DNA of 64,000 bases. Origin: Diaporthe sp. PMI_573. Its lineage: Eukaryota > Ascomycota > Sordariomycetes > Diaporthales > Diaporthaceae. A program made the position numbers and the translations under genes. Shown here one piece after another: positions 45,081 to 55,531 of this stretch. The stretch lies in assembly GCA_021399435.1 (NCBI GenBank), contig JAJTUP010000031.1, forward strand, positions 248,001 through 312,000, read 5' to 3'. Numbering within the stretch: the first letter of the stretch is position 1; each line of letters starts with the position of its first letter. The notes under the pieces are model-generated. The model made no database searches. It had not been told where the DNA came from and was given only the letters and a program-made list of their open reading frames with translations.

Positions 45081-47416
45081 TGTGAAAGTCAGTTGTGGTC
45101 AACACAATAATAATACCTGGAATCTACAGCATCGTCTCCGTTCTAAGAATTCCTTTTCAACATGATTAATTCTGTCCGGGCAGCCGGCAGCCTGATCAAT
45201 CGGCTTGCACCGTCCCGATTGGCTGGTGTTGGGATCCTGAACCTGGCGGCCAAGGTTGACAAGGAGAACTCTATGTGCCGAACCCCTCACGCCCGATCCC
45301 GGCCTTCGGCTCTTTTGGAATCACCGAATGCAATAACGCTCTCCATGTAAACATCCCTATCTTTTGGGCCATATGCTCACTAGGGGTACACTAAAGCTCG
45401 CCAGGGGTACAAAAACTCTACACTGTGAAAAGTAACGGTACTCGGTCGGTTGTCGGTAGAAATCCTACCCCTAGCCAGCTTTTGTACCCCTAGCTTTAGT
45501 GGACCCCTAGTGAGCTGAAATCCCTATCTTTTCGCTGAGCCAGCCCGGGTGTTCCGGCCGTCGGGAAGGCAGCACCCGATTGGCTGATATCCTCACCTTC
45601 ACACTCTAAATGGATGTTCTTCATTTCTATTTCAAGCAACAGGCATTTGCCGTTACGTTCGTTGTGCATTGGGAACCATCTGCTCCCAATTTCAGAGAAA
45701 AATAGACACGGTCTCAACCCAACCAAGTCATTGTCCCGGAAGGTCCATGGCTTCTATGAAGTAGTGGCCGAACTCACTGACATCTCGCCAAATCCTTTCT
45801 TCTCGCACCTGCTTCCCAAACTTTTCTTTCATCCAGAGTCGGACCGAAGTTTCTATGTTCTTAGTAGGATAGTGTTAGAATTGCGTGCAGCTTGTGAAAT
45901 ATGGATAGAGAACACACCTTGTATGAGCCAGGCTCCTGGTTATGTTTCACAAAAGCTTGATCGGTATCCGAGTCTCTTTCCATTCCTACATTTCGACCCG
46001 AGTTCCAGTCAGATGCCAGGAAGTCTAGGATAGGCGAGTCGAAAATAGGCAAGATTGTCAGTCTCGTTCAACGAGTGGGTACATACCTTTATTTCTGTCA
46101 AAGTGGAACAGCGGTGGTGTGATACTGAGCAGTTCATATAAAGCCAGCAGTTATTCGCCAGATCAGTGTCAAAGTTGCTCACAACTCTGTCCAGACCGCC
46201 ATGGTATCTGGCGCAGCCGGTGAATTAGCAGCTAGAGCTAATTTCCCGTGTGATCTGGGCTTGTATCTGGAGGTCTAAACGACAGACGTACAGGATCTTT
46301 TGAGCTCCAGCATAGCTCACGGCATACGCATAGGTGCAAAGTGGAAAGTCGCTCGGGTGAATGACGCGGGAGTGCTCTGGAAAAGACTTGACAGAGTTGA
46401 ATCCTGGACTGAGATTTCCACGCGACGGAACGGTTGGGTCTTGAAATACAATTTTCCGCTCGTCGTCTTTTGGGAACCTGCTCGTTCCTCCTGATGTTAG
46501 AATGACTCGGAGGGCACTATATCTTTACACAACAAGTGAGTGGGTTCTGTTTGATCAAACATACCGCTCTCCGACGCTGCCTAACCACAGGACACTATAG
46601 TCGATGAATCAGCATCATATCACTTCATACTCACGATCAATGACTTAAGTGGATACCACGCCAACGTACTCCCAATCGGCTGTCAGCGTCGACTGATCCT
46701 GCTCAAACTCATGCACAATCCGAGCCATCTGTTGTCTCACGTTGACATCCCAATCAACATCGTCTTCGAGAACCAGAGCGGTTGCGATCTTCTCGTCAAC
46801 AACCCTGGCAAAGTTCAGAAATCGTTTCCGGTGAGTGATCTTTTGCCCCCCTTACCCACAGTAGGGGCTCACCAGAAGCTAGAAATGTTTAAGGGTCGTC
46901 CCCACAAGGCGAATCTATCTAATTCCCTGTACCATCTTATGATCGAACTCCTTACCGATGCGGACTCATATTCCTTGCCGCAGTCCTTGAGACGCACACT
47001 GCGCTATGAAGTGCTTGTGTGGATCAGTCAAGCGCGTTTTACTAATTGAGGATGAGCATCCGAGTTTGCCGTTTCACCTTCGGAGATCAAGAATTGGTAT
47101 TTCAATTACACGAGACATCTGCTGGGCTTATTGGATGTTTCCACCAGGCTTGGGGGCATAAATACAAGATCCTAGCTACATTCCGGCTCTCATTGTCAAA
47201 TTGCTTCATGTTGTCATTTGTTTGCCTTCCAGAGTGAATCAATCAAACGAATCGCCGCCATCCTACCCAATTGTCGTAGTCTCCTGGATCGGCAAAATGT
47301 CGCCCCCAATCCATCCACCAAAATAACGAAGGGGCTTCCTGAGTTACCCCAAGCCCTCTGCCAGTGGTATTCAAAATTTCCAAATAGCCCAAGTCAAAGA
47401 GAACAAGCAGGATGAG
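45081..47416. other. Long intergenic region, foldback element, no gene
   Basis: 2.3 kb between the divergent P450 and GT2 genes. It holds the foldback element at 45366-45519. ORFs (45614-46033, 46711-47049) show no motif. Confidence 0.6.
45353..45532. mobile_element. Small foldback/MITE-like element flanked by 13-bp repeats
   Basis: ATCCCTATCTTTT occurs at 45353-45365 and again at 45520-45532. Between them lies an inverted repeat of about 43 bp: GCTCACTAGGGGTACACTAA at about 45375 mirrors TTAGTGGACCCCTAGTGAGC ending near 45515, and AGGGGTACAAAA mirrors TTTTGTACCCCT. The loop is about 55 bp. This is the form of a short non-autonomous foldback element; the direct repeats could be an unusually long target duplication or part of the element. 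It lies upstream of the P450 gene. Confidence 0.75.
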
Positions 47417-49581
47417 ATGCGCTATTCGGAACTTGTCAGACGCCTGATTATGTTACAACCCATCACCGCCGCTGCTGCTGTCATCGCGGGATATAGGTAC
47501 TGGAAACTTCAGTTTTCGCAGCTATTGTTGCTGCAATCCCTCGGTCTAGATATGAAGGCGCGTCTGTTCTTCTCGGTCATTGACTTTCTCCTTAGTAGTA
47601 AATTTTCTTGCTCCAGTGTCCTCAAACATGCAACTCTGACAATTTTCATTTGTTTAGTGCCGACAACATTCAAGGCGGTCCTGGACATGATCTCGATCTT
47701 GACTCCTGCACCACGGCGTCCTCATCTGCAGCTTCGAGGCGACCATGTCCCAACGGTGGATATCATAATCACCGCTTGCAATGAGCCCGTCGACGTTGTT
47801 CTGGATACAACTCGAGCTGCTATCAACATAGACTATCCTACTTCCCGCTTCAGAGTCATTGTGGCAGACGACGGGGCAAGCAGGGAGCTCGAAGACGGCG
47901 TCACTGAGCTGGTCAAATCGAAGCTAGAGGCATTGTTATTGTACACCGCTCGAGTCAAAGGCGACGATGATCGTCACAAGGCCGGAAATCTCAACCATGC
48001 CCTGAAGTTCGCACGTTCACTCACTGGCGGGGCTGCTGAGTTCGTATCGGGATTAGATGCAGATATGATCCCGATGAGAGACATGTTGCGGGCTCAGATG
48101 CCTCATCTTTTGCGTGACCCCAAGATGGGCTTAACGTGCCCTGCAGCAGTAAGCCCGAACCTAATTGCACCTTTCAAACATTCGAGCCAGGACAAAATGA
48201 TTGGCTATTTCTCGAGGCAGGATCTGACACTCGGTATTGCAGACTTTCTATAACGTCCCCGTGAACGATTGGCTGCTGCAGTCTCAGGCTGTACACAACA
48301 AATGGGAGGAGTTCTCCAGAGACAGGATTAATGACGCATGGTGTACTGGCTCTGGATGGGTCGCCAGACGTCGCGCGATCGACGAACTCGGAGGAGTGCC
48401 AATGCAAACGATCGGGGAGGACGCGTTTATGTCCACCGGCATCTCGAATAACGGCTGGAACACTGCCTTCATTCCCCAGTCCTTACAGTTTGGATTGGTA
48501 CCTGACACATACGGTAGTCACCTGAAGCAACACAGAAGATGGGTGAGTGAATTGCTATATTCCTGCACATATCCCTTTTGGCTTCTATCATCCGAAGTCT
48601 TTAGCGACTAATTGAAACTCTGTAGAAACTTGGCGGTCTGGTAATTGGCATGGACAAGAGGTTCGGCCTCTGGGGCAAAAACGTGAAAGGCCTGAGTTGG
48701 AAACAGCGAATCTGGTGGTTTTATTATCCCTTCAGAGCCCTGACCTTACCGCTCATGACGCTTTGCCTGTTTACTGCTCCCATCTTCATGCTTGCCGGAA
48801 CGCCATGGGTCGTTTACGCAACAGACAACGACTTGAAAGCCCTAGCACAAGCTTCAGCGCTATCCTTTATTACCACCTTTATCTTGAAGTGCCATATGTC
48901 CTTGAAGACTGGTTATCGGGCCCACATGATGAAACAATGCAACGAGATCTGGATATCGCCATGTAAGTTCCCCCTTGCGCACACGACAAGCAAGCAATGC
49001 ATTGATCGCCTGGCCGACTGACAAATAAATCACTTGGTACAGATCATACAATCACACAACTAAAGACATTTGTCTTTCCAACCTGGCTCGGAGGCCAGCT
49101 GCTGACATTCGTGCCCACCGGATCCATCCCAAACGATTTGCACGAACGAAACGCTAAGAAGCGGGTGTCATTGCAAAGTCGGCTACGCTCGATCCTGATC
49201 AAAGATGGCGCAATATTTCACTTGCTCTTTGTCACATTCTGCGCCGTCGCCGTCATCTCAGTCGTCACAAGAGCGCACCGCCAATTCCCCGAACTCAGGG
49301 CCGAGTTTGGGGTTTACCTCTTGACGCATCTGTGCTGGATGCCAATGCCGTGGCTCTTCTCGTTCTTCGCTTGCCTCACGCCTATCTACTACGCCGTGTT
49401 CCCACCGACTGTTCCGGACAGGGAAGAGTTGCTGATCCAAGATCCGCTCACTGGGGCTCGTTACCCCAAACAGAGCGCTCAAGGTGTCACATGGGTTCCT
49501 GAGCTTCTTAGATTTGAAAAAGTACACATCATTGTGTTTTTGTATTCTCTTTACATTTTGTACCAAACAAGTCGATGGTGA
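47417..49581 (+). CDS. GT2 glycosyltransferase, cellulose-synthase-like, 635 aa
   Basis: Four exons: 47417-48148, 48243-48542, 48626-48962 and 49043-49581 (introns 94, 83 and 80 nt), 636 codons. Membrane helices occur near residues 10-95. The GT-A domain reads DIIITACNEPVDVVLDTT, VIVADDGAS, LDADM (DxD, Asp214-Asp216), WCTGSGWVARR, GEDAF (Glu303-Asp304, catalytic base) and QHRRW (340-344, the QxxRW acceptor motif). Another set of membrane helices follows (about residues 370-620). This is the processive GT2 layout of cellulose/hyaluronan-synthase-like enzymes, which polymerise a sugar from a UDP donor and may export it through the membrane. The donor and product are unknown. A GT32-type gene follows 205 bp downstream in the same direction, so both may serve one glycan. 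Confidence 0.88.
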
Positions 49582-49786
49582 TACTTCGGGATGGTGCGGA
49601 ATTGGTAATCTGGGTTGATCTGCTCCGTAGATACGATGGCGAAGACGGTACGATTGAGGGTTGTTTTCTGGACGTAGCGGAGTATGTAATGACTCGAACT
49701 CCTGGCTCAAGAGCACAGCGAGGACAACTTCGGCTCGATTCTAGTCCAACCTTTGTTCTGGCTCAGGTCCATCAAGCATTGTCAAC

Positions 49787-50932
49787 ATGTTCCGATCTAG
49801 AGGCATAATCCGTTTCGGCCTCGTCGTCATTACTTTCATCGCAGCCCTGTGGGGTACACTGTTTTTCGCGTCTCTTGGGGGGCCTATTGGCTTATACGAA
49901 CTTGTGGCGGCCACTGTCCGATTGGTCCTCCCGAAGCCTGGACACGACGGGCCCCGGGTCAGGCATAGTCATACCCAATATTGTGCATTATGTTTGGGCA
50001 CTCAAGAACCCGAAGGAGCTCTCGAATTCCAATTCAAACACTTTGTCAGCATCTATTCATCATATTTGTATCTCAATCCAGATGTGATATACATACACAC
50101 CAATGCACGCCCGTCGGCCATCTCGAGCGCAAAGCATGGTCACAACAGCTTCTGGACACACAAGGTGTTTGAAATTCCCGGCGTGGATGTCCGTCACATT
50201 GAAATACCCACGCATACCAAGTATGGTGCGGAACTTGAACATATGGAACACCGGTCAGATTTTGTGCGGCCCGGTATTTTAAGAGATTTTGGCGGCATCT
50301 ATCCCGACTTCGACGTTGTGCCCATCCGAGACATGAAGCCGCTCCGTGAGAGTGGTTTCAGAAATGTTTTTGGGCATGAGCTTGGCGAGAAGGTCAACAA
50401 CGGCGTCATGCTGTCTATCAAGGGAAGCCGGTTCATGGAAGTCTTTGATCGAGACCAGCACGAGGTGTTCAGCGGGTGGTGGATTGAGCACAGCGTCCCG
50501 CAGCTCACGAGGATGGCTAATGCATTGATGGCTGTCCCGAACGAAGTTCTGATCCTTGAACGCCATGCATTTATTCCCGATGGCTGGGATGACGATAGGC
50601 ATGCGCGTCTGTTCCGCAAACACAATTCGCAAGCGGTGGGTATGGAAAACGGACAAATCAGCCTGGAAGACATCAATGACACGGGGTTTTCCTATTGGAA
50701 TTGGAGCAGATCCAGACCGAGACAAGACTGGGAGCTCGACTACTCAAAGTCATATACAATCCACGCCCTATCTCCTCCCCTTCACGTAGCGAATCGGACT
50801 CCGGATTGCCTGGAGATATCGTGGGACTACGTCATGGAGAGGACAAGCAACTATGCAGCGCAGATTTACCCAGCTATGTTAGATGCTGACAACAAGATGT
50901 CAATCACTGTAGGCATGACTGGGAACACTTAG
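49787..50932 (+). CDS. GT32-type glycosyltransferase with frame-disrupted segment
   Basis: Open frame of 381 codons from ATG 49787. Residues about 8-28 (IRFGLVVITFIAALWGTLFFA) form a signal anchor, so a type II Golgi protein is likely. The DXD-type core is FVRPGILRDFGGIYPDFDVVPIRDM (the GGIYxDxD motif), then FGHELGEKVNNGVMLSIKG and SYTIHALSP near the end. The conserved start of this fold, IPNIVHYVWALKNPK, is not in this frame: it is read one frame over between about 49950 and 50015, while the main frame there reads an unrelated segment (HSHTQYCALCLG). Two compensating frameshifts (near 49940 and near 50015) would explain this, either real or assembly errors in GGGCCCCGGG-type sequence. If real, activity is doubtful. 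Pairs with the GT2 gene upstream. Confidence 0.75.
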   Translation: MFRSRGIIRFGLVVITFIAALWGTLFFASLGGPIGLYELVAATVRLVLPKPGHDGPRVRHSHTQYCALCLGTQEPEGALEFQFKHFVSIYSSYLYLNPDVIYIHTNARPSAISSAKHGHNSFWTHKVFEIPGVDVRHIEIPTHTKYGAELEHMEHRSDFVRPGILRDFGGIYPDFDVVPIRDMKPLRESGFRNVFGHELGEKVNNGVMLSIKGSRFMEVFDRDQHEVFSGWWIEHSVPQLTRMANALMAVPNEVLILERHAFIPDGWDDDRHARLFRKHNSQAVGMENGQISLEDINDTGFSYWNWSRSRPRQDWELDYSKSYTIHALSPPLHVANRTPDCLEISWDYVMERTSNYAAQIYPAMLDADNKMSITVGMTGNT

Positions 50933-51517
50933 AAGGTTGCAACTTAAATGGAGTCTATAGTGTATCAATTTTGTGAATGGACAGAAATTCTGCTAGATAA
51001 TAAGAGGGACGACGTCCATCTGGTCGTTGGATTTGAGGTATGTAAGCCCTCAACCCATCGTGCTATATGTGTATACTCAACGGGTAACAAGCCGTTGATA
51101 CTCACTCAAATTTCTTTTCGTTATTTCCCTACTTACTTTCCGAATGCCCGAGACCTTCCAGACTCTTTTATTCAACCAATACTCCTTTTTCGCACAAAAT
51201 TAGCAGCCTTCAAACTGCGCATGCGCGGTCAACGGCGGTGCATTGGCCACTGGCTGTTGGTGGTATAGAACCAATGAGAACACTTTTTTTAAGGCTTGGT
51301 GAATGTGCTAGAAACACGACATGGCCAGTAACCAGGCAGATGATGCAGTTGGTTCGAAAGTGGAAACCCCCTGCTCTACTCATCTGCAATCATGGCTGAA
51401 TCTATGTCTACTGTTCGAGCTGCCTCGAGCATGACCCTCGGCAAGCTCTCTTTTCTTCTGTGAATATTTCAATCATCTCACTGCTTGCTATACCTTGGAG
51501 TTTGATGATATTCCAGC
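50933..51517. other. Intergenic, no gene recognised
   Basis: About 585 bases. The 3' end of the GT32 gene and the former promoter of the GMC gene. One 106-codon ORF (50948-51268) has no motif. Confidence 0.5.
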
Positions 51518-53238
51518 ATGGACACTCATTATGATTTCGTAACCGTTGGCGGAGGACTATCTGGTCTAGTTGTCGCCCCTCGTCTCACTGAGGATCCCAA
51601 AATCTCTGTTCTTGTAGTCGAAGCCGGCCAATATCACAGCGTCAACCTCGAATTCGTAGTCCGACGTCGTGGATCTCACCACTCCAAGGCCGCAATTGAC
51701 GCTTGGGCTAGCTTCGGTAGTCCTGGTTGGGATTGGAAGACCTTGGGACCATACTTCCGGAAGTTTCACAGCCTGTCCCGCCCTTCTCCTGAGACTTGCA
51801 AGCACCTCCGACTAGACTATATCGACGACGATGTCCGTGGCACGGACGGACCGGTTCAAGCCTCGTTCCCCGAGACTGATGACCCGGTGCCTGCCGCTTG
51901 GGTAGATACTCTTGCAGCATTGGGGTTCCCTGCTTCAGGTGATCCTTTTTCCGCGGAGTTTTTGGCGGGTATATCAACGCCGGCAAGTATTCCATCCCTA
52001 ACTTTTACTCGATTTGGTCACTTTCATGGCATGAATGTCGCTTCCGGCCAGCTCCAACTACGGCTTCTTGCATTCTTCTTTCCTATTTTGACTGATTAGG
52101 CAATAATATAGTGATCATTGACCCAAAGGACTGCACACGCAGTGGCTCTGCGACCGCGTATTTCGAACCGGCTTAGGGTCGTCCTAACTTGCATGTGTCG
52201 ACGGGTGCCTTGGCTGAGAAGATCATCTTCGACACTTCTGGCAAGATCCCCAAAGCAACCGGGATACAGATAAGCAGAGATGGCACAACGTCTGTGCTCA
52301 CTGCCCGTAGAGAGGTCATACTCGCTGCCGGAGTGTTTTGCACGCCGAAACTGCTTGAACTTTCAGGAGTTGGTGGCAAAACCTCTATTAGAGAAGCTCG
52401 GGATTCCACTGGTTGTTGAGAATCCTAATGTGGGTGAGAATCTACAGGACCATCCCAACACAGGTGTCAGCTTCGAGGTTGCCGATGGTGTAAAGACGAA
52501 GGTCGGCTTGTCTCGACAGGAGCCGGAGGCCATCAACGAGGCTATGCAAGACTACATCAATCGCAAAAGAGGCGTGGCAAACATTTTCACGTACGCGGCT
52601 TGTGGAAGTAAGTCACCTCCAGGCCTCTTGCTGATCATCTACTTTCTTCTTGAACAGAAAGTCCGAACAGATTTATTGACTACGAAATGAGTATAGACCT
52701 TGTCCCTAAGGGAGCTGGGTCGTCGATTATTACCCAAGCCGCTGAGAGCGGAAACTTCATTACCGTGTCCACCGCTCCTTTGTTCCCTCTTTCTCGCGGC
52801 TATTCACACATCAATTCGACAGACGTGAGCGCCAAGCCAACGATTGATCCTCGTTACATGATGCATCCACTGGACGTCGAGGTACTAGCTCGACTTGTCG
52901 GCTACATCGACACCATCACGAAGACGGAGCCTTTCTCTAAGCTCCTCAAGCCAGGCGGACGACGCAGTTACGGCGCCCCTGATTATCTAGCTGACTTAGA
53001 ATAGGTGAAGGCGTACATAAAGACGTCGACGCTAAGCTGTTGGCATCCAACAAGTGCATGCGCATTGCTGCCGCGCGAGAGAGGTGGCGTTGTGGACCCA
53101 CAATTGCAAGTGTACGGCGTTGATGGGCTCCGCATTGTGGATTCAAGTGTCATTCCGGTTCAGACAAGAGGAAACACCCAGACAACGGTTTACGCCGTTG
53201 CGGAGAGACCAGCGGATCTGATCAAGGACTCATTGTGA
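51518..53238 (+). pseudogene. GMC oxidoreductase, decayed
   Basis: Starts well: [20 protein letters not shown] is the FAD-binding GxGxxG strand, then VLVVEAG. It then jumps to [16 protein letters not shown], so the roughly 70 residues that include the GMC signature GGSSxxN are deleted. A frameshift near 51965 breaks the next part (the other frame reads [14 protein letters not shown]). TAG at about 52171-52173 interrupts YFEPA-GRPNLHV. GMC signature 2 survives as GVFCTPKLLELSGVG, then another frameshift near 52380 leads to IPLVVENPNVGENLQDHPN. A normal intron (about 52610-52658) and the C-terminal part follow, with TAG at 53002-53004 before KAYIKTST and the conserved VYGVDGLRIVDSSVIP. At least five lesions: certainly dead. 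Such enzymes oxidise alcohols such as choline or aryl alcohols. Confidence 0.9.
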
Positions 53239-53700
53239 ACATTGGCTGAAGAGACCGGAATTGTCGGCTGCAATCAAAAGGACAACTGGAAAACAATGGT
53301 TTATCGGAACACGCGGAATTCCGCTTCGAAGACTAAGAATGTGGTTGAAGCAAAGTTCACATGATTGTGATAAGATTGTGAAATAGCTTCTATGCGACAA
53401 ACAAGGTGCATGCTATTCTCTCTTTGATATGCTGACTAGCAAGGCGCAGGCCTCATCTCTGCTCCATCCTCCGTTCCAAACACAAATTTCCATCAGATTT
53501 GGTTAACGAATGCGTACTGCTAGTCTCTTGTTTCGGCTGCTCCGTGCCTCAAGTCTAGTGCAGCAGATGCGTTTATCAAATGACAGTTCTACCATGATGA
53601 CTTGCAGTCGCACGCCATCTATGCGATCTGTCACGGCCCAATGAACCGTCTCAAAGTTGGCAGATCAAAGTTGGCAGATCAAAGTTGGCAGATGTCGGTC
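53239..53700. other. Intergenic with a 14-bp tandem repeat
   Basis: The interval between two convergent genes holds no gene. TTGGCAGATCAAAG is repeated about two and a half times at 53656-53692, within the probable 3' UTR of the RBR gene. Confidence 0.7.
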
Positions 53701-54901
53701 CTAATAACCCTCGAGGTGCCACCCTCTCCAAAGTTTGCCAGTTTCGTAGTTGAACTCTGCTCCGCATTTGCCTATGTTCCACGACTTCTTATTAGCCAAT
53801 CCATTGAACCACAAATGGAAGTCCCGTTTTCAGCGGTTGGATTCAACTTTCCAAACACTTACATGTCATATGTTTACTGATGGGAGAAAGGGTCAGCATC
53901 TGTGTCGTGACGATGTGGGCGAGCCAGGGAGGATCCCGGAAGGGTAATAACAACGGCCAGGGGACATAGAAAAGAGAAAAAAAAAACATAAGTCATCTTT
54001 GATTTGGGTGAGGACTGCTTACCAGCCATCAATTTTCTGAACAAAATATCCACAGGCCGGGCACTTCGTCGAGTTTGCGTAGACGGTCTGTTTGCCCAGA
54101 TGCTCGTCGGCCAGATTCCGAGCCACCCGCCTGCCTTCCTCTTCCCTCCGACGTCGTGCTTCTTCCCTGGCAGCGCGCTCGGCAGCCTCTTGAGCCTTTC
54201 TTGCAAGGCGGGCTGCTTCGATGCGGCGGGCTTCGGCCGCTTGTTGTTCACGGAGACACCGCAGTTGATACTCTTCGTCGGCGTGCTGTACGCGCAGCCT
54301 GATTTCCGAGATGTGCCTGTCTAGAGCCTCTCTGGAGGCATTCTCCCGCTGAATTCTGCTGCGAAAGGTGGAGTCACGCAATTGCATGTCGTATTCCTCA
54401 CACGTGTGTTCTTGATGCCACTTGACCCCGTGGACATAGCAGAAATGGCGACCACAGGTATGGCATTGCACGATCGGCTGTCTTTCCGCAATGCTGTGTA
54501 CCTGAGACGTGCCACAGCCTAAGGGGCACCAAACCAAGTTGCGAACCCTCTTCGCGATGTTCTCGATGAAGAGTCGTTTGTATCTGTGTATATCGCGTGT
54601 GGATGTGAGTAATGCCGTGGAGGTTGAATTCATGTGAGCATTTGTAGTGCTTTACGTACCTTGCGTGGTTTTCTTCAGTCAAATAACGACGAGCATCGTC
54701 GATGCCGAGATGGTGCGGGCACTCAGGGCAGCTGATCTGTGTAGAAGGGGCTGTCTCAAATTGCGCGTTGACGCTCGCTGAGATACAGTCAAAGCAGGTC
54801 GAAGCGGGATGTAGGCAGCCGAGGGTCAGATGTCTCGACGGAAATGCGTTTGTGTTTTTGGTCTCTGCGCAAATATTGCACTCGATCTGATGACGCTCCA
54901 T
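53701..54901 (-). CDS. RBR-type (RING-IBR-RING2) E3 ubiquitin ligase, 295 aa
   Basis: Four exons on the minus strand: 54660-54901, 54023-54583, 53863-53876 and 53701-53771; total 296 codons in one frame. Start ATG 54901 (MERHQIECNICAETK); an upstream exon is possible because the frame stays open. RING1: CNIC...CLHPASTCFDC...CPEC. IBR: WCPLGCG, QCHTCGRHFCYVHG, HTCEEY. A long Glu/Arg/Ala-rich helix (about residues 150-250) precedes RING2: CPACGYFVQKIDGCKHMTCKCGAEFNYETG. The 14-nt third exon supplies LysHisMetThr and completes two split Cys codons, the second being the expected catalytic Cys of RING2. The last canonical zinc ligands (FCYxC) read FNYET here. RBR ligases pass ubiquitin through a Cys-thioester. 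The substrate is unknown. The 1.2 kb gene is compact and intact by this model. Confidence 0.85.
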
Positions 54902-55531
54902 TTTCGGTCTGTGGAGCGATACTGTCCACGAAGAGGATCCGTTGACGGAGATGGGGTATTGGCTTTGCACTCTCGATTTCGTGCAGTGTCGATGCTTGGA
55001 CTTGAAAAACAGTCCGACTCGAGGCGATTGCTGGCGCTTTTATAACCCGCGCTTGGTGGTGTGCTAGGCACACATGGATTGGAGACTGAGGTACCATAAG
55101 GCACCACATAAGAGCAGATGAGAGCACCCTCAGATGCCTAAATAATCACTTGAATTTCCGATGAATTCAGTCTCTGCCTGGACCTCAACTTGAAAGATTG
55201 CTTTACGAGGATGTTGTTTTTGGTCATATTGTGACAGTTTGCCCAGCCTCGGCATGGAGGGAAAATTCATACGACAGACTCATTCGCGCTGCAGACCATG
55301 CCTCGACTTAGTGCTTGCCTCATCGTTCAATCTCAAAATAAAAATCAGGAACCGCAATAGCTCTGTTGGTGCCCCAAACTTCTTCTTCCTACCTCCGTCG
55401 TCACTTCCGATGAAGTCGGCATCGATCGTGCCTTGATGTGACACCGTCCTTTGCTGTGACTTCGAGTGGCCCGAGACACTGAGACTCCTCTCGCCGTTCA
55501 CAGTAGCAGCCCCACCCTCCACTTCATTGGC
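54902..55531. other. Intergenic, possible 5' exon of the RBR gene
   Basis: The RBR frame continues open to about 54970 without ATG, so a 5' exon could lie here. Otherwise no gene is recognised; ORFs 54789-55127 and 55280-55522 have no motif. Confidence 0.45.

Noticed and set aside
53656..53692. Short repeats as an attachment or replication site
   Set aside because: Only two and a half copies of a 14-bp unit in a 3' region, with nothing to suggest such a role.
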